Assembly (NCBI GenBank): GCA_028095005.1
Contig: CM051461.1
Span: 161,668,574 to 161,732,573, forward strand
Source: Rhynchospora pubera
Lineage: Eukaryota > Streptophyta > Magnoliopsida > Poales > Cyperaceae
DNA: 64,000 nucleotides
Direction: 5' to 3'
The notes below the pieces were generated by a model. It saw only the letters and a list, made by a program, of their open reading frames with translations, made no database searches and was not told where the DNA came from. The position numbers and the translations under genes are program-made. Below, piece after piece: positions 1 to 13,090 of this stretch (position 1 is its first letter; each line of letters starts with the position of its first letter).

Positions 1-3000
1 CCACATTTTGATTCATATGTTATTTATTCAAAAAGATTGGATTGTTCATGGTAATTACCCATATAAAGTGCAAATAATGCATTTCTGAGCATCATTTTAT
101 CATTTCAATCGTTTCTGGAATCATTCTAAGTCATTTCATGATAAACAATATTTAAACTCTTTATACTGCCAAGAAAATGATTCATATGGTTATTTATTCA
201 AAAGGATTTGAATATACATGGTAATTAAGCATATAAAGTGCAAATAATGTATTTCTGAGCATCATTTGATTATTTCAATCCTTTTGGGATACATTCTAAG
301 TCATTTGATCAAAATAATTTATATTTAAACTCTTTATACTGCCTAGAATAGGTTTCATATGTTATTTGTTCAAAAAGATTAGATTATACAAGGTAATTAC
401 GCATATAAAATGCAAATAATACATTTTTGAGCATCATTTGAGTATTTCAATCGTTTTTGGATTCATTCTAAATCATTATCACAATAATCTATATTTATAC
501 TATTTGTACTGTCTATAATATGATTCATTTTTGTTTATTTAAAAAGATTGGATTATACAAGGTAATTACGCATATAAAATTCAAATAATGTCATTTTGAG
601 CATCATTTGAGCATTTCAATTGTTCCGAATTCATTCTAAGTCATTTCATCACAATAATCTGCATTTGAACTATTTATATTGTCTAGAATATGATTCATAT
701 GTTGTTTGTTAAAAAAGGTTGGATTATACAAGGTAATTACGCATGTAAATTGTAAATAATGCATTTTCGAGCATCATTTGAGCATTTCAATCATTTTTGG
801 ATTCATTCTAAGTCATTTCATCACAAGAATCGACATTTAAAATATTTATACTGTCTAGAATATGATTCTAATATTTTTTATTCAAAATTTTGTATTATAC
901 ATGGTAATTACATATATAAATTGTAAATAATGCAATTCTGAGTGTCATTTCAACATTTCAATCGTTTATTGATTCATTCTTAGTCATTTTAGCTCAATAA
1001 TCTATATTTAAAATTATTTATACTGTCTAGAATAAGTTTCATGTGTTATTTGTGCAAAAAGATTGGGTTATACATGGTAATTACAAATATAAATTGCAAA
1101 TAATGTAATTCTGTGCAATATTTGAGCATTTAAATCCTTTCAAAATTCATTCTAACTCATCTAATCATCATATTAATATTTAAACTCTTTATACCATCTA
1201 GAATAGGTTTCATATATTATTTTTTCAAAAATATTGGATTATAAAAGGTAATTACGCGTATAAAGTGCAAATAATGCATTTCTGAGCATCATTTGAGCAT
1301 TTGAATAGTTTCTTAATTCATTCTATGTCATTTTAGCACAATAATCTATATTTTAAATCGTCATACTGTCTAGAATATGTTTCATATGTTATTTGTTCAA
1401 AAAGATTGTATTATACATGGTAATTAAGCATATAAAGTGCAAATAATGCAATTCTGAGAATCATTTGAACATTTCAATCGTTTATGAATTCATTCTAAGT
1501 CATTTCATCACAATAATCTAGATTTAAACTATTTATACTGTCTAGAATATCATTCTTATGTTATTTATTTAAAAGATTGGATTATACATGGAAATTACAC
1601 TAAAATGCAATTAATGCAATTTTGAGCATCATTTGAGCCTTTCAATCGTTTCTGGATTCATTTTTCATCACAATAATCAACATTTGAACTCTTTATACTG
1701 TCTAAAATATGATTAATATGTTGTTTATTAAAAAAGATTGGATTATACAAGGTAATTACGCATGTAAAGCGCAAATAATGCATTTCTGAGCATCATTTGA
1801 GCATTTGAATTGTTTGTGGATTCATTTTAAGTCATTTCATCACCATAATCGACATTTAAAATATTTATATTGTCTGGAATATGATTCATAAGTTGTTTAT
1901 TAAAAAATATTGGTAATGACGCATGTAAAGTGCAAATAATGCAATTCTGAGCATTATTTGAGCATTTCAATTGTTTTTGGATCCATTCTAAGTCATTTCA
2001 TCACAATAATCGACATTTAAAATATTCATTCTGTCCACAATACGATCCATATGTTATTTATTCAATAATATTTGATTATACACGGTAATTAAGCATATAA
2101 AGTGCAAATAATGCAATTCTGAGTATCATTTCAACATTTCAATCGTTTCTGGATTGATTCTAAGTCATTTTACCACAATAATATACATTTAAACTCTTTA
2201 TGCTGTTTAGAATATGTTTCATATGTTATTTGTGCAAAAAGATTGGATTATAGATGGTAATTACGAATATAAATTGCAAATAATGCAATTCTGTGCATCA
2301 TTTGAGCATTTGAATCGTTTCGGCATTCATTCTAAATAATTTCATCACAATATTTTACATTTAAATACTTCATACTGTCTAGAATATGATGTTTATGTTA
2401 TTTATTCGCAAAATTGAGTTATACATGCTAATTACTCTTATAAATTGCAAATAATGCAATTATGAGCATCATTTGAGAATTTCAGTCGTTTCATGATTCA
2501 TTCTAATTCATTTCATCGTAAGAATCTATATTTAAACTCTTTATACCGTCTAATATATGATTCATATGTTATTTATTCAAAAATATTGGAATGTTCATGG
2601 TAATTATGCATATGAAGTGCAAAAAATGCAATTCTGAGCATCATTTGAGAATTTCAATCGTTTCTGGATTCATTCTAAGTCATTTCATCACAATAATCTA
2701 CATTTGAACTCTTTAAACTGTCTATAATATGATTCACTTGGTTATTAATTCAAAAATATTGGATTATACATGCTAATTGTGCATCTAATGTGCAAATAAT
2801 TCATTTCTGAGCATCATTTCAGAATTTCAATCGATTCAGCATTCATTTTAAGTTATTTCGTCACAATAATCTACATTTAAACTGTTTATAGTGTCTAGAA
2901 TATGTTTAATATGTTATTTGTTCAAAAAGATTGGATTATACATGGTAATTGTGCATATAAATTGCTAATAATGCAAATCTGAGCATCATTTCAGCATTTC

Positions 3001-6000
3001 AATCCTTTCTTGATTCATTCTAAGTCATTTTAGCACAATAATCTGCATTTAAACTATTTATATTGTCTAGAATATGATTCTTATGTTATTTATTCAAAAA
3101 GATTGGATTATACATGGTAATTATACATATATGGTGGACGAATATTGAGGCACTGTTAGGAGATCATGGTGCGGTATAGTTCATGATGTGGTCATGTTGC
3201 GGCACAGCTAGCGGGCGTACAGTCGTTGTGGGTCTGGGCAGTGGCTGTGCGGTGTGGTTGAAGAGAGTTGTTGTGTCTCTCGTTGCAAATAGACGGTAGG
3301 TGTGTTACGACCGACCGGTGTGGTTTGGTTATGGTTGTGTAGTTGTTCCGTTGTTCGGGATGGCTAATAGTTGCTGGCAAGGTTTCGGGTGAAGTTTAGC
3401 GTTTAGTGGTACGGGTTGGTACCGGCTTAGAATGTGAACTTGTTAAGAGTTTACTTTTTTTTTTTCCTCTTGATGGTCGTATAGGTTTTGGTATGAACTT
3501 GGAGCTTTTGTTTTGAGACTTTTGTAATCTTTTTCTTTTTATTAAATGAAAATTGCTAGCCCTCAAAAAAAAAAATTATGCATGTATAGTGCAAATAATG
3601 CAATTCTGAGCATCATTTCAGTATTTTAATCGTTTCTGCATTTATTCTAAGTCATTTCATCACAATAATCTACATTTGAACTCTTTCTACTGTCTAGAAT
3701 ATGTTTGATATGTTATTTGTCCAAAAAAAATTGGATTATGCATAGTAATTACGCATATAAAGTGCAAATAATGCATTTCTGAGCATCATTAGAGCATTTC
3801 AATCATTTTTTGATTCATTCTAAGTAATTTTATCACAATAATATACATTTAAAATCTATATACTGTCTAGAATGCGATGCATATGTCATTTATTCTACAA
3901 GATTGGATTATTCACGGTAATTATGCATATAAAGTGCAAATTGTGCAATTCTGAGCATCATTTGAGCATTTCAATCGTTTCTGGATTCATTTTAAGATAT
4001 TTCATCACAATAATCTACATTTTAACTAGTTATACTGTCTTGAATATGTTTCATATGTTGCTTGTTCAAGAAGATTGGATTATACGTGGTAATTACGCAT
4101 ATAAATTGCAAATAATGCAATTTTGTGTATCATTTTTGCATTTCTATCGTTTCTGGATTCATTCTAAGTCATTTTATCACAATAATCTATATTTAAACTA
4201 TTTATACTGTCTAGAATATAATTCTTATGTTATTTATTCAAAAAGATAGGATTATACATGGTAGTCACACATATAAAGTGCAAATAATGCATTTCTAAGC
4301 ATTATTTGAGAATTTCAATCGTTTCTGGATGCATTCCAAGTCATTTTATTACAATAATCCACACTTAAACTGTTTATACCGTCTAGAATGTTATTCTTAT
4401 GTTATTTATTTAAAAAGATTGGATTATACAAGGTAATTACGCATATAAACTGCAAATAATATAATTCTGAGCATCATTTGAGCGTTTTAATTATTTCTGG
4501 ATTCATTCTAAGTCATTTCATCACAATAATCTACATTTAAACTATTTATACTGTCTAGAATATGATTCTTATATCATTTATTCAAAAAGATTGGATTATA
4601 CATGATACTTACGCATATAAAATTCAAATAATGCAATTCTGAGCATCATTTGAGTATTTCAATCATTGTTGGATTTATTCTAAGTCATTTCTCCACAATA
4701 ATCTATATTTAAACTCTTTATACTGTTTAGAATGTGTTTCATATGTTATTTGTTCAAAATGATTGAATTATACATGGTAATTACACATATAAATTGCAAA
4801 TAATGCAATTCTGAGCATCTTTTGAGCATTTCAATTGTTTCTGCGTTCATTCTAAGTCACTTCATCACAATAATTCATATTTAAACTCTTTATACTGTGT
4901 AGAATATGATTCATATGATTATTTATTCAAAAAAATTGGATTATACATGGTAATTATGCATATATATTGCAAATAATGCAATTCTGAGCATCATTTGAGC
5001 ATTTCAGTCGCTTCTGGATTCATTCTAAATAATTTCATCACAGTAATCTATATTTAAACTCTTTGTACTGCCTAGAATATGTTTCATATGTTATTTGTTC
5101 AAAAAGTTTAGATTATACATGGTAATTATGCTTATAAAGTGCAAATAGTGCAATTCTGAGCATCATTTCAGCATTTCAATCATTTCTTGATTCATTCTAA
5201 GTCATTTCATTAAATCTACATTTAAACTCTTTATACTGTGTAGAATATGATTAATATGGTTATTTATTCAAAAAGATTGGATTATGCATGGTAATTACGT
5301 ATATAAAGTGCTAATAATGCAATTATGAGCATCATTTGAGCATTTCAATCGTTTCTGGATTCATTCTTAATAATTCATCACAATAATCTTCATTTAAACT
5401 CTTTATACTTCTAGAATATGATGTATATATTATTTATACAAAAAAATTGGATCATACATGGTAATTATGCATAATAATTTCAAATAGTGCAATTTTGAGC
5501 ATCATTTGAGCATTTCAATCGTTTCTTGATTCATTCTAAGTGATTTGATTTCGGTAATCTATATTTACACTCTTTATTCTGTCTAGAATATGATTCATAT
5601 GGTTATTTATTCAAAAAAATTGGATTATGCATGGTAATTATGTATATAAAGTGCAAATTATGCATTTCCGAGCATCATTTGAGTATTTCAATCGTTTCTG
5701 GATTCATTCTAAGTCATTTCATCATGATAATCTACATTAAAATTCTTTATACTATCTAGAATATGATTATTATGTTATATATTCAAAAAGATTGGAATGT
5801 ACATGGTAATTACGCATATAAAATGCAAATAGTGCAATTTTGAGCATCATTTGAGTATTTCAATCGTTTCTGAATTTATTCTAGTTATTTCATCAAAATA
5901 ATCTATATTTAAACTCTATATTGATTAGAATATGATTCATATATTTATTTATTCAGAAATATTGGATTATACATGGTAATTACACATATAAATTGCAAAT

Positions 6001-6185
6001 AATGTAATTATGGGCATCATTTGAGGATTTCAATCGTTTCTGGATTCATTCTAAGTCATTTCCTCACAAAAATCTACATTAAACTCTTTTTACTGTCTAG
6101 AATATAATTCTTATGTTATTTATTCGAAAAGATTGGATTGTACTTAGTAATTATTCACATAATTGCAAATAATTCGATTATGAGA
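1..6185. repeat. Tandem satellite array, ~172-bp monomer
   Basis: About 34 head-to-tail monomers averaging 172 bp run from the window edge to about 6185. The array is already under way at base 1, so its left end is outside the window. Each monomer holds recognisable blocks such as TTATTTATTCAAAAAGATTG, GCAAATAATGCAATTCTGAG and TCATTCTAAGTCATTTCATC. Monomers differ from one another at many positions and a few are shortened by 2 to 10 bases. Two start types alternate irregularly: GATTCWTATG(G)TTATTTATTC and GTTTCATATGTTATTTGTTC. A unit close to nucleosome length is typical of plant centromeric or heterochromatic satellites; that location is inference only. Open frames here arise by chance from AT-rich repeats. 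Confidence 0.95.
3133..3573 (+). mobile_element. 5'-truncated LINE tail inserted in the satellite
   Basis: A 441-bp G/T-rich block with no satellite homology interrupts one monomer. It ends in a T-rich stretch, TTTATTAAATGAAAATTGC, and an A tract at 3565-3575, the usual look of a plant L1-type LINE 3' end. The flanks carry an imperfect 14-bp target duplication: AATTATACATATAT (3119-3132) and AATTATGCATGTAT (3574-3587), 12 of 14 identical. No reverse transcriptase motif is visible, so only the 3' end is present. The two mismatches suggest an old insertion. Confidence 0.75.
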
Positions 6186-7235
6186 ATCATTTTCATATCT
6201 GTTCACTTTGTGCTTGTATATGTTCATCTTTTAGAAAGCAAGATAGAGTTTATATGATGGAGGCGAAAGGAAGCAAAACTGTGATTGAAAAAGAGAGTGG
6301 AGTCGAGGGAAATCGGGAGAGATAATAGAAATGAAGGGCGAAGATGGGAGAAGGTAGAAGAAGGAGAGGAAAGACGTTAGGTGTAGAGAAGGGGAAGGAA
6401 GGGAGAGACGTTAGGGGTAGAGGGAGGGCGCAGAAAGAAGTATGGTGCGGAAAAATCTATTAGATGACGCGGATGACAAAATTGTGAATGACCGTTATCA
6501 TCTGGCATTTATTTTTATTTGTACTGAACTAATTTACATTTACCTAACTATGGGTAACGTGCTCATGGGCGGTCATCATTGGCAAAAAAAAAAAAAAATC
6601 TTCCAACGATGTATATATAATTAATAAAGTTACCAATGAAAATTAATTAATTAAATTATAATCCGATTTTTGAGCGATTTATAATCCAATTTTTCGTGAT
6701 CCAAGAAATCACATAAATTATAAAATATTGACAAAAAATAAAATTGCAATAAAATAGAAAATAAATAATTATATAGCTAATATCTACAAGTATTTTTCTA
6801 AAATTTGTTCAATGTTAGTATTTATTTAATCGATACATGACACGGTAAATAATATTGTTAGTATTTCTTTATAGATATTTTCTTAAGATAAAATGGTGTC
6901 AAGTTTTTCACTAATTTCAAAATTAAATGTCATGTTGAGATGGACGAAATAATAAATTTATAAGTGAATATTACAAACCAATTTTGGACAACAGCTATAG
7001 TTTTGAACTTTTTAAGAAAACAAAATGATAAATCGGTAAAATTTTAAGATCAATACGGATTTGATTCGAGTATTTTTTTTTATTGGGAAGTGGATAAAAG
7101 GTTGTGCGCTCTTCAAAGGAAAAAAAAGAAGTGAATATACGGTTTAGAACATGCAGTTAAATAAGATTATATATACATATATAGGAGTTGTTTAAATTTA
7201 TTGTAATTCCTTCAAGTCAAAGACTCAGAAAAGTG
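6186..7235. other. Intergenic; purine-rich tract at the satellite edge
   Basis: The satellite decays at about 6185 and is followed by a strongly purine-rich strand (about 6235-6445). This includes a degenerate tandem repeat of roughly 42 bp containing GAGACGTTAGGGGTAGAG. The remainder is AT-rich with short homopolymers. I see no gene. Confidence 0.5.
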
Positions 7236-7460
7236 TCTGCAAGTTTTTTTGTTTTTTTTGTTTTTTTTTTGTTTTTTTGATGGATGCCCTTTGGCCTAAA
7301 TTCATTAAAACAATAAAACAGTCACATAATACATATCACATGCAGATCGCCCTTCCTAAACATAAGATTCCTGGTGCTGGAAAACCACAGACTAAGATGA
7401 AACAGCAAAGAGATAAAAAAAACCATAAAAGAAAAAAAGTAAAAAACCAATAATGGGAAG
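7236..7460 (-). mobile_element. LINE-like 3' tail, minus strand
   Basis: A long T-rich run at 7240-7277 is followed by GATGGATGCCCTTTGGCC and ATTCATTAAAAC. Read on the minus strand this is a coding-tail-like sequence ending in TTAATGAATTT...GGGCATCCATC and then poly(A), typical of plant LINE 3' ends. I found no clear target duplication, so the upstream limit is uncertain. Confidence 0.4.
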
Positions 7461-7769
7461 GACCTATCAATAATGAGTTAATTTGACAATTAAAATAAAT
7501 GTATTCTTAAAAATGAATTAAAAAAATATATTGGAAAATTAAATATGTTTTTTATTGGTTCCGTATCGATTTTTATGCAATTTTCTGTTAAGATATCTCT
7601 CATTAAAAAATCATGACCGTTATACAAATGTACATTTTTGGCATTTTTAAAATATTCTGATGGATGGTAAAACGTATCATTATTTAGTATGTTCATAGTA
7701 AGTGCATAATTAACAATTCTAGACCATTGTAAATTCATAAGATCCAATTTATAACAGTATCTTCTCAAT

Positions 7770-7926
7770 GGCTCCGTTTGGATAGGTGTGGAAAGAAGGG
7801 AAGAAAGGAAGAAGTGGGAAGAAGTATTGAAAAGCGTGTAACTTTGTGAAGAGTTTGGATTGTTTATAATTTTTTTTCTTCTTCTTCCTTCTTCTTCATC
7901 TTTCTTCCAACGATCCAAATGCACCC
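7770..7926 (+). mobile_element. GA-rich MITE (family A), copy 1
   Basis: This 157-bp element begins GGCTCCGTTTGGATAGG and ends ATCCAAATGCACCC, flanked by AAT on both sides (7767-7769, 7927-7929). The left half is GAAGAAGGG-rich and the right half CTTCTTCCTT-rich, so it folds on itself. The core GTGTAACTTTGTGAAGAG matches four other copies in this window. It is too short to encode protein. Confidence 0.85.
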
Positions 7927-7929
7927 AAT

Positions 7930-8554
7930 AGAAACTTTTGTGGTCATATTAACTATTGTTCGTCTTTTATGTTATTCTCAATAGGAACATTTGTTGTCGT
8001 ATTAACTATTGTTTGTCTTTTATGTTAAATTATAAGATTCTAACAGTATCTTCTTAATAGAACAATATAAACAAATGTGATTCTTTGATGTTAAATTTAG
8101 ATCTGATAGCAATTTCTTTCTGAAGATGATGGATAAAGCTAGCTAAGTTTGTAGCTCATACCAGCAGTGCTGTGCCAAAACCCATGCTCCCTTAGCATGG
8201 GCCATATTTGACTCGTATCATTTCTATTTCAAATGACAATTAAGGTTTACTTGGAATCTCTACATGTTTTCAAAAGGAAAAGTACGTCAGTACCACATAA
8301 CTGGCCTCATGTTTTGCTCCTCTCTTTTTATTTTCCACAAGCCAAACCATGGCCATGAAAAATATATACTAGACCCCACAAATACATTCAAAAAGAAAAG
8401 GTGTGGCACACTGGAGAGATCTCTCAAAGTAAGATAAGACCTGTAGGCGATCGAGAGGCTTGAAAAAGATTCAGCGCATCGAGTTAAACGACACGGGGGT
8501 TGGATTAAAAGGATTTCGGATTTGGATTGGGCTGATTCGGCGGGGCCTTTGGGT
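7930..8554. other. Intergenic, no gene seen
   Basis: AT-rich sequence with short direct repeats after the MITE: GTCTTTTATGTTA occurs twice near 7960 and 8010. There is a more GC-balanced patch at 8290-8550 with no recognisable protein in any frame. Confidence 0.4.
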
Positions 8555-10004
8555 GCGACCTCTCTTGTTGAATATTGTGTCAATTTCTTTGAGCCTTTAT
8601 TTATTCCTTCCATTTCGCTCTTAGGTTTTGGAATATATCTTATTTCTGAGGGTAACATATGCCTCTTTTAAATACAAAGTTTCCTTTAAAGGCAAGTGGG
8701 TTGATGTTGTCACTTATCCGACGTGGCACATGTTTTTTTTTTCCCCCTTAGTTATTCTATCACATCCTTGTTTTCGTTTCCATGAGATACAGAGACAAGA
8801 CAGTAGTATATAATTAGTTAATGGAGAACTAGGAGAAAAAAAGGGAAAACAAAATTGTCCTCGTTATTATCAGGGCGAGCCTAGTAGCTAGAGGCAAGCA
8901 TGGTTTTTTTTTTTCTAAATAAAGGCTCTGATATTGATTTTCTGAGGTTTGGGTCCATGCAAGTTCTTAATCTAAATGATTCTGAACTCTTCAGTAACAA
9001 TAATTTTAAAAAATCTAAAAAAAAAGTAAAAAAATATTCAGAAAAATATAAATTTTGGTTTCCATCCGTCGGTCGTAGCTGATTTTAGTTTACCTCATCA
9101 ACATAATACACAATTTTTTTGGCCAATTTGCGTGCTCAAAATATTTTCTTGGCAACTATTAAGGAACATCTTACCTTAATATAAAAGTATAAAACTAATA
9201 AAATTTGAGAGAACAATTTTGTTCATTAAAAAAATTATTTTCAATGGTTAACAGATTAGGAATTTAAAACTTTTTTTTTTAGGGTTGACCGGATCCAAAG
9301 ATCGGATATGTATTGATTCTTTAGAAGATAAACAACTAAAAGCTAATTAATTGTTTTGTCAACAACTTTGATGATATGTTATTTTGATATTAAAATTAAT
9401 TTGTGTATTGAATAATATGTGTACATTTAGTGAACTTTTTATGGTGCCCATGCTTGAAAATTGTCAAGATTCGCCACTACTATTTATCTACTCCCAATAT
9501 GCGGACAAATTTTTATTTTAAAAAAAATATTTCTTTCCTCAACCGATGACAAAGAAGGAATAATAAAAATATTAAAAACAGAGTGAAATGACAAAAGATA
9601 TATTTCAGTAAAAAAGTTGTCAACAAAATACATCTTAGTTTGGTCTCACGTGGAGAAAAATATATTGATTGACATACTTATCTTTTTTATCTCTCTGATA
9701 TTACTTTATCTTCAATCTATTTCTAATAATTCATTATGTAAAAATATCCTGGTCTTTATATCTCATTGAAACAAAAACAATGATACGATAAAATAACTAA
9801 GAAAAAAAAGAAACATGTGCCACGTCGGATAAGTGACAACATCAAATTTCTTACCTTTTTTAAAGGAAACTTTGCACTCCGTTTATCTAAAAGAGGCATA
9901 TGTTACCCTCACATATAAAATATATTCCCAAACCAAAGGGGAAATATTGGAACAAATAAAGTCTTAAGGTGAAATTGACATAATATTCAATAAAGAGATG
10001 TCGC
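8555..10004. repeat. Long inverted repeat, ~250-bp arms
   Basis: The stretch 8555-8805 returns as its reverse complement at about 9745-10004. Shared blocks include TTGTCACTTATCCGACGTGG, GGGTAACATATGCCTCTTTT and TGAATATTRTGTCAATTTC. Arms diverge by scattered substitutions and small indels. The spacer of about 940 bp is AT-rich without a reading frame of note. Long arms recall Mutator-like foldback elements, but I found no convincing target duplication, so the class is open. Confidence 0.7.
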
Positions 10005-10190
10005 AATAATGAATGATAAAGATGCTAAAAATAAAGTAAAATGAAAAATAATATATTTTAGTAAAAGAGAGTCATTAAACAAAATATATATTTAGTCTCA
10101 AACAAAGAGAATGTATATTGATTAGCACATTAATAAATATTTTTTGTTATCTGACTTATCTTTTATCTCTCTCTGATTGTTTCGCCGGCT
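9565..10190. repeat. Direct repeats bracketing the right arm
   Basis: About 150 bp at 9565-9715 recurs in the same orientation at 10015-10190. Shared blocks include AGTAAAAnAG, AACAAAATA, TATATTGATT and TTATCTCTCTCTGA. The right arm of the inverted repeat lies exactly between the copies, so a local duplication or a composite insertion is likely. Confidence 0.55.
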
Positions 10191-10205
10191 ATCTACTTTT
10201 TTAAT

Positions 10206-10430
10206 GGAATAATTAGATTTATGCCACTACAAAAAGTGATTAATTTGAAATATGTCATTGCTAGATTGCAAACTAAATTTATGTCATTATAATAATAATA
10301 AAATTGTTAAAATTAGTTATGTGTCATTATTTTCTGCAAAAAACTTAATAAATTGTAAAAATGTCATCCTCAAAAGTGTCAATATTTTAAACAATTCCCA
10401 AATTACCCTCATTTGAATAAAACCTAGAAA
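10206..10430 (+). mobile_element. Partial Mutator-like element (left arm only)
   Basis: Begins GGAATAATTAGATTTATGCC and tracks the left arm of the complete element at 40300-41141 for about 220 bp, including ATTCCCAAATTACCCT. No matching right arm is present before 11338, so it is truncated or rearranged. Confidence 0.6.
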
Positions 10431-11338
10431 AATTAAAAAGACGGCGGTGTCACCTATTTTCGTTTTTTGAAGTCCGATAATTTGTTAGCACTACAATATA
10501 ACGCAAATGTGCTTAGTGACCAGCAAATAATTTTGGTGCAACAATTTTTTGGACTGTTTATATGTACTATTATTTGTGCAAATAATGGTAATGCTACCAT
10601 CAAAAAGTGTAAATTTTGCTTTAAAGTCCGATCAAATATAACAAAAATTTCATAACATGACCAGCAGATGACAGCACAATTCATTTATTTTTGGACTTTT
10701 TTGTGTTTATGTGTAAATCATTTAAATCTAACTTGATATTTTTGGACTTTTTCATAACTAGATGGCGTGGAGTGAATAAGGAATTTGGATAAGAAAGGAC
10801 TTATTCATATTTCTTATTGCGCTGGCGTGTTTGGATGTTGCATGAATAAAAAATAAGGATTGAAATACTTAAATAATGCTTAAAATTGCACTATTTGCAT
10901 TTTATAAAAAACTTGCTACCTTCTTTCCTTTTTTCTCGCCGAAAACCTCTACTTTTATAAAACCTCATCGCAATCAAACATGCTTTGTATATACAAGAGG
11001 TTTTTTTTGACTCCCTAATTTTGGTTGACGAGGAGGAATGCTAGGCTCTTGAAGCTTTACATATCATTTTCGCTAATTCTCACCACAAATAGCCCTTTAA
11101 CATCACCTGTCACTGTCTGCTCTCTTTTAACGGCTATTATTTAATCACCCTTTCAAATTCCGCATGTCCATTCTAACATATTCTTTGGTACAATATTGCT
11201 AATGTCTTAACCATGTACCTTTTGTCGTCATTTCTTGACATACTATATCCAACACATTTATAAGTTGCCATTAAAACAATCCATCACATAGAACTGATTC
11301 GATCTGCAATATCAATTTTACAAGGAAAATAAAATTTA
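10431..11338. other. Intergenic, no gene seen
   Basis: AT-rich. At 10470-10640 there are imperfect inverted matches around AAGTCCGAT, and 10770-10860 has sequence rich in GAATAAGG and CGTGTTTGGATG resembling the edges of the MITE at 41145. Both are too degraded to delimit. No coding signal was recognised. Confidence 0.35.
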
Positions 11339-11493
11339 GCTTCCGTTTGGATGCGTTGAGAAGAAGTAAGAAGAAGGAAGAAGGGAAAAAAAATTATAAA
11401 CAATCCAAACTCTTCACAAAGTTACACACTTTCCAATACTTCTTCCCACTTCATCCCTTCTTCCCTTCTTCCCACACCTATCCAAACGAAGCC
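11339..11493 (-). mobile_element. GA-rich MITE (family A), copy 2
   Basis: 155 bp in the opposite orientation to the other copies. It is bounded by GCTTCCGTTTGG and CCAAACGAAGCC, with TTA on each side (11336-11338, 11494-11496). The purine-rich and pyrimidine-rich halves and the core TCTTCACAAAGTTACACAC mark it as the same family. Confidence 0.85.
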
Positions 11494-11496
11494 TTA

Positions 11497-12317
11497 GATA
11501 AAAAGTTATCGATTAACACCTATAAATATATATAATACAAAAAAGATTGCTATGATAATTTTTTTTTAAATTATGTCCAGATACGTGGTCTTAGCTAGTG
11601 GTTTGATTTGATTTAATTTTTTCTCCTATTATTTTGATCGAACGCCTCACGTGTTATATATATATGCTTCTCTTTTAAAATGAGATGTCGATATGCCTAA
11701 GATGCAATAGAACTCTTGCAATGCCATTTAAGCTTTGATCGGAACGGAGATAAAAAAAAAGAGTTCAATCGAAAAAAACAAGAAGAAAAAGAATTAAAAC
11801 GAAAAAGGAGAAGAAATCACGTGATCAGCGAAGAAAGGAGGAGGAAATCACAGGATTTCATCGAACGATGAGGAGGGAAGAAGGAACCACATCGGAAGGG
11901 ACATGAGAATTCTCGCCAAATTTCTTGATTTTGGACGAGAATTCACAGCGATTTTACGGAGCTGAAGTCGCGTGAAATCAACACATTTCTAATGAGTAAG
12001 GATAGAGTATGGATAAAAGAAAATTTAAAGGATCGATATATGTATAAAAATATCTCTACCATACTCTTACTCATTGACAGTCTTAGTAGGGGGTAGAATT
12101 TTTGAAAATTTTTAATACATCAATTAGGAAATTGTTAATTATGTTTAGAATGAAAGAATTGTGGCAAAAATAAAATGGCGCATTTCGACTTCATTGTAGA
12201 CATGCTTCGAGATTCTTGAAAAAATCGATCATTATATATAGTCAATGAATTTACGTTTTTTTTATGCTTCAGCGTCCATCAAGTTCAATATATCGTGGTG
12301 CAATTTTTATGTGATGC
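11497..12317. other. Intergenic; small inverted repeat
   Basis: AT-rich with an A/G-rich block at 11750-11910. At 11991-12086 a short foldback is bounded by AATGAGTAAGGATAGAGTAT and ATACTCTTACTCATT. It could be a small MITE, but its class is undetermined. No gene seen. Confidence 0.35.
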
Positions 12318-12320
12318 AAA

Positions 12321-12615
12321 CACTACCAGAAAACAGGTCTTTTGCAACGGAAGTTTAGAGACGGGTTTTTCAAAAACCGTTTGAAAATCTATGATAAGAG
12401 AGAGAAAAAAATCAGACCAACAAATACAAACGGTTTTTACATAAAAACCGTCTCCCCTTTCCAAGCTTAGAAGGCATAAAAGCTATCAGGTCCATACAGA
12501 GAAGGTTTTTTATATTAACCGTAGTTATTTATATTTTCAGTTAACAACGGTTTTTATAAAAGAACCGTCTTTATCCCCTCAACAACGGTTTTTTTTTTAA
12601 CCGTGGCAATTTGTG
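12321..12615. repeat. CACTA-1 left subterminal hairpin repeats
   Basis: Repeated ACGGTTTTT...AAAAACCGT pairs lie inside the left terminus, for example at 12361-12385, 12429-12452, 12546-12570 and 12586-12606. In En/Spm elements such repeats bind the TnpA protein. Confidence 0.8.
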
Positions 12616-13090
12616 TGAATTAGGTCTGGCGCAATCTCTGCCCCTCTCCTCATTCGACAAGTGCCAATTGTATCCAGCCGCCTAAACCATTTCTCTTCTT
12701 CATTAAATTGCTCATTAATATTCCATAGCCACTTCTTGAAAAAAATACCAAAAAATATCCAAAAATTCTGAAAAAATAAGAAATAGAAAGAGAAAAGGAT
12801 GGAGAGCTGATGTAAGGTAAAAAAAATTAAAATTTAAGTGAATATTTGATATTTCTCTAATTTTTCTTTTTTTTCGGTTTTATCTTAATTTTTTATTAAA
12901 TTAGTGACTTTTTGGTAATTTTTGTCATAATTTCAGACCTAATTGAAAAAGACAAGACCTACAAATTATAGATTGAAGGTATATTTCTATAATTTTATCT
13001 ATTTATTTTCATTTCTCACACCCAATTAATTATGCATTAATTGCATTTGCATGTTAATTACATGTATTGTCATATAGGACCAAAATTCGG

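Noticed and set aside
3872..4249. 125-codon open frame in the satellite
   Set aside because: It is two satellite monomers read through; the same frame is broken in other monomers and there is no start or splice context.
1..6185. CRISPR-like array
   Set aside because: Regular spacing comes from contiguous ~172-bp homologous monomers with no unique spacers, in plant DNA; a satellite explains it.
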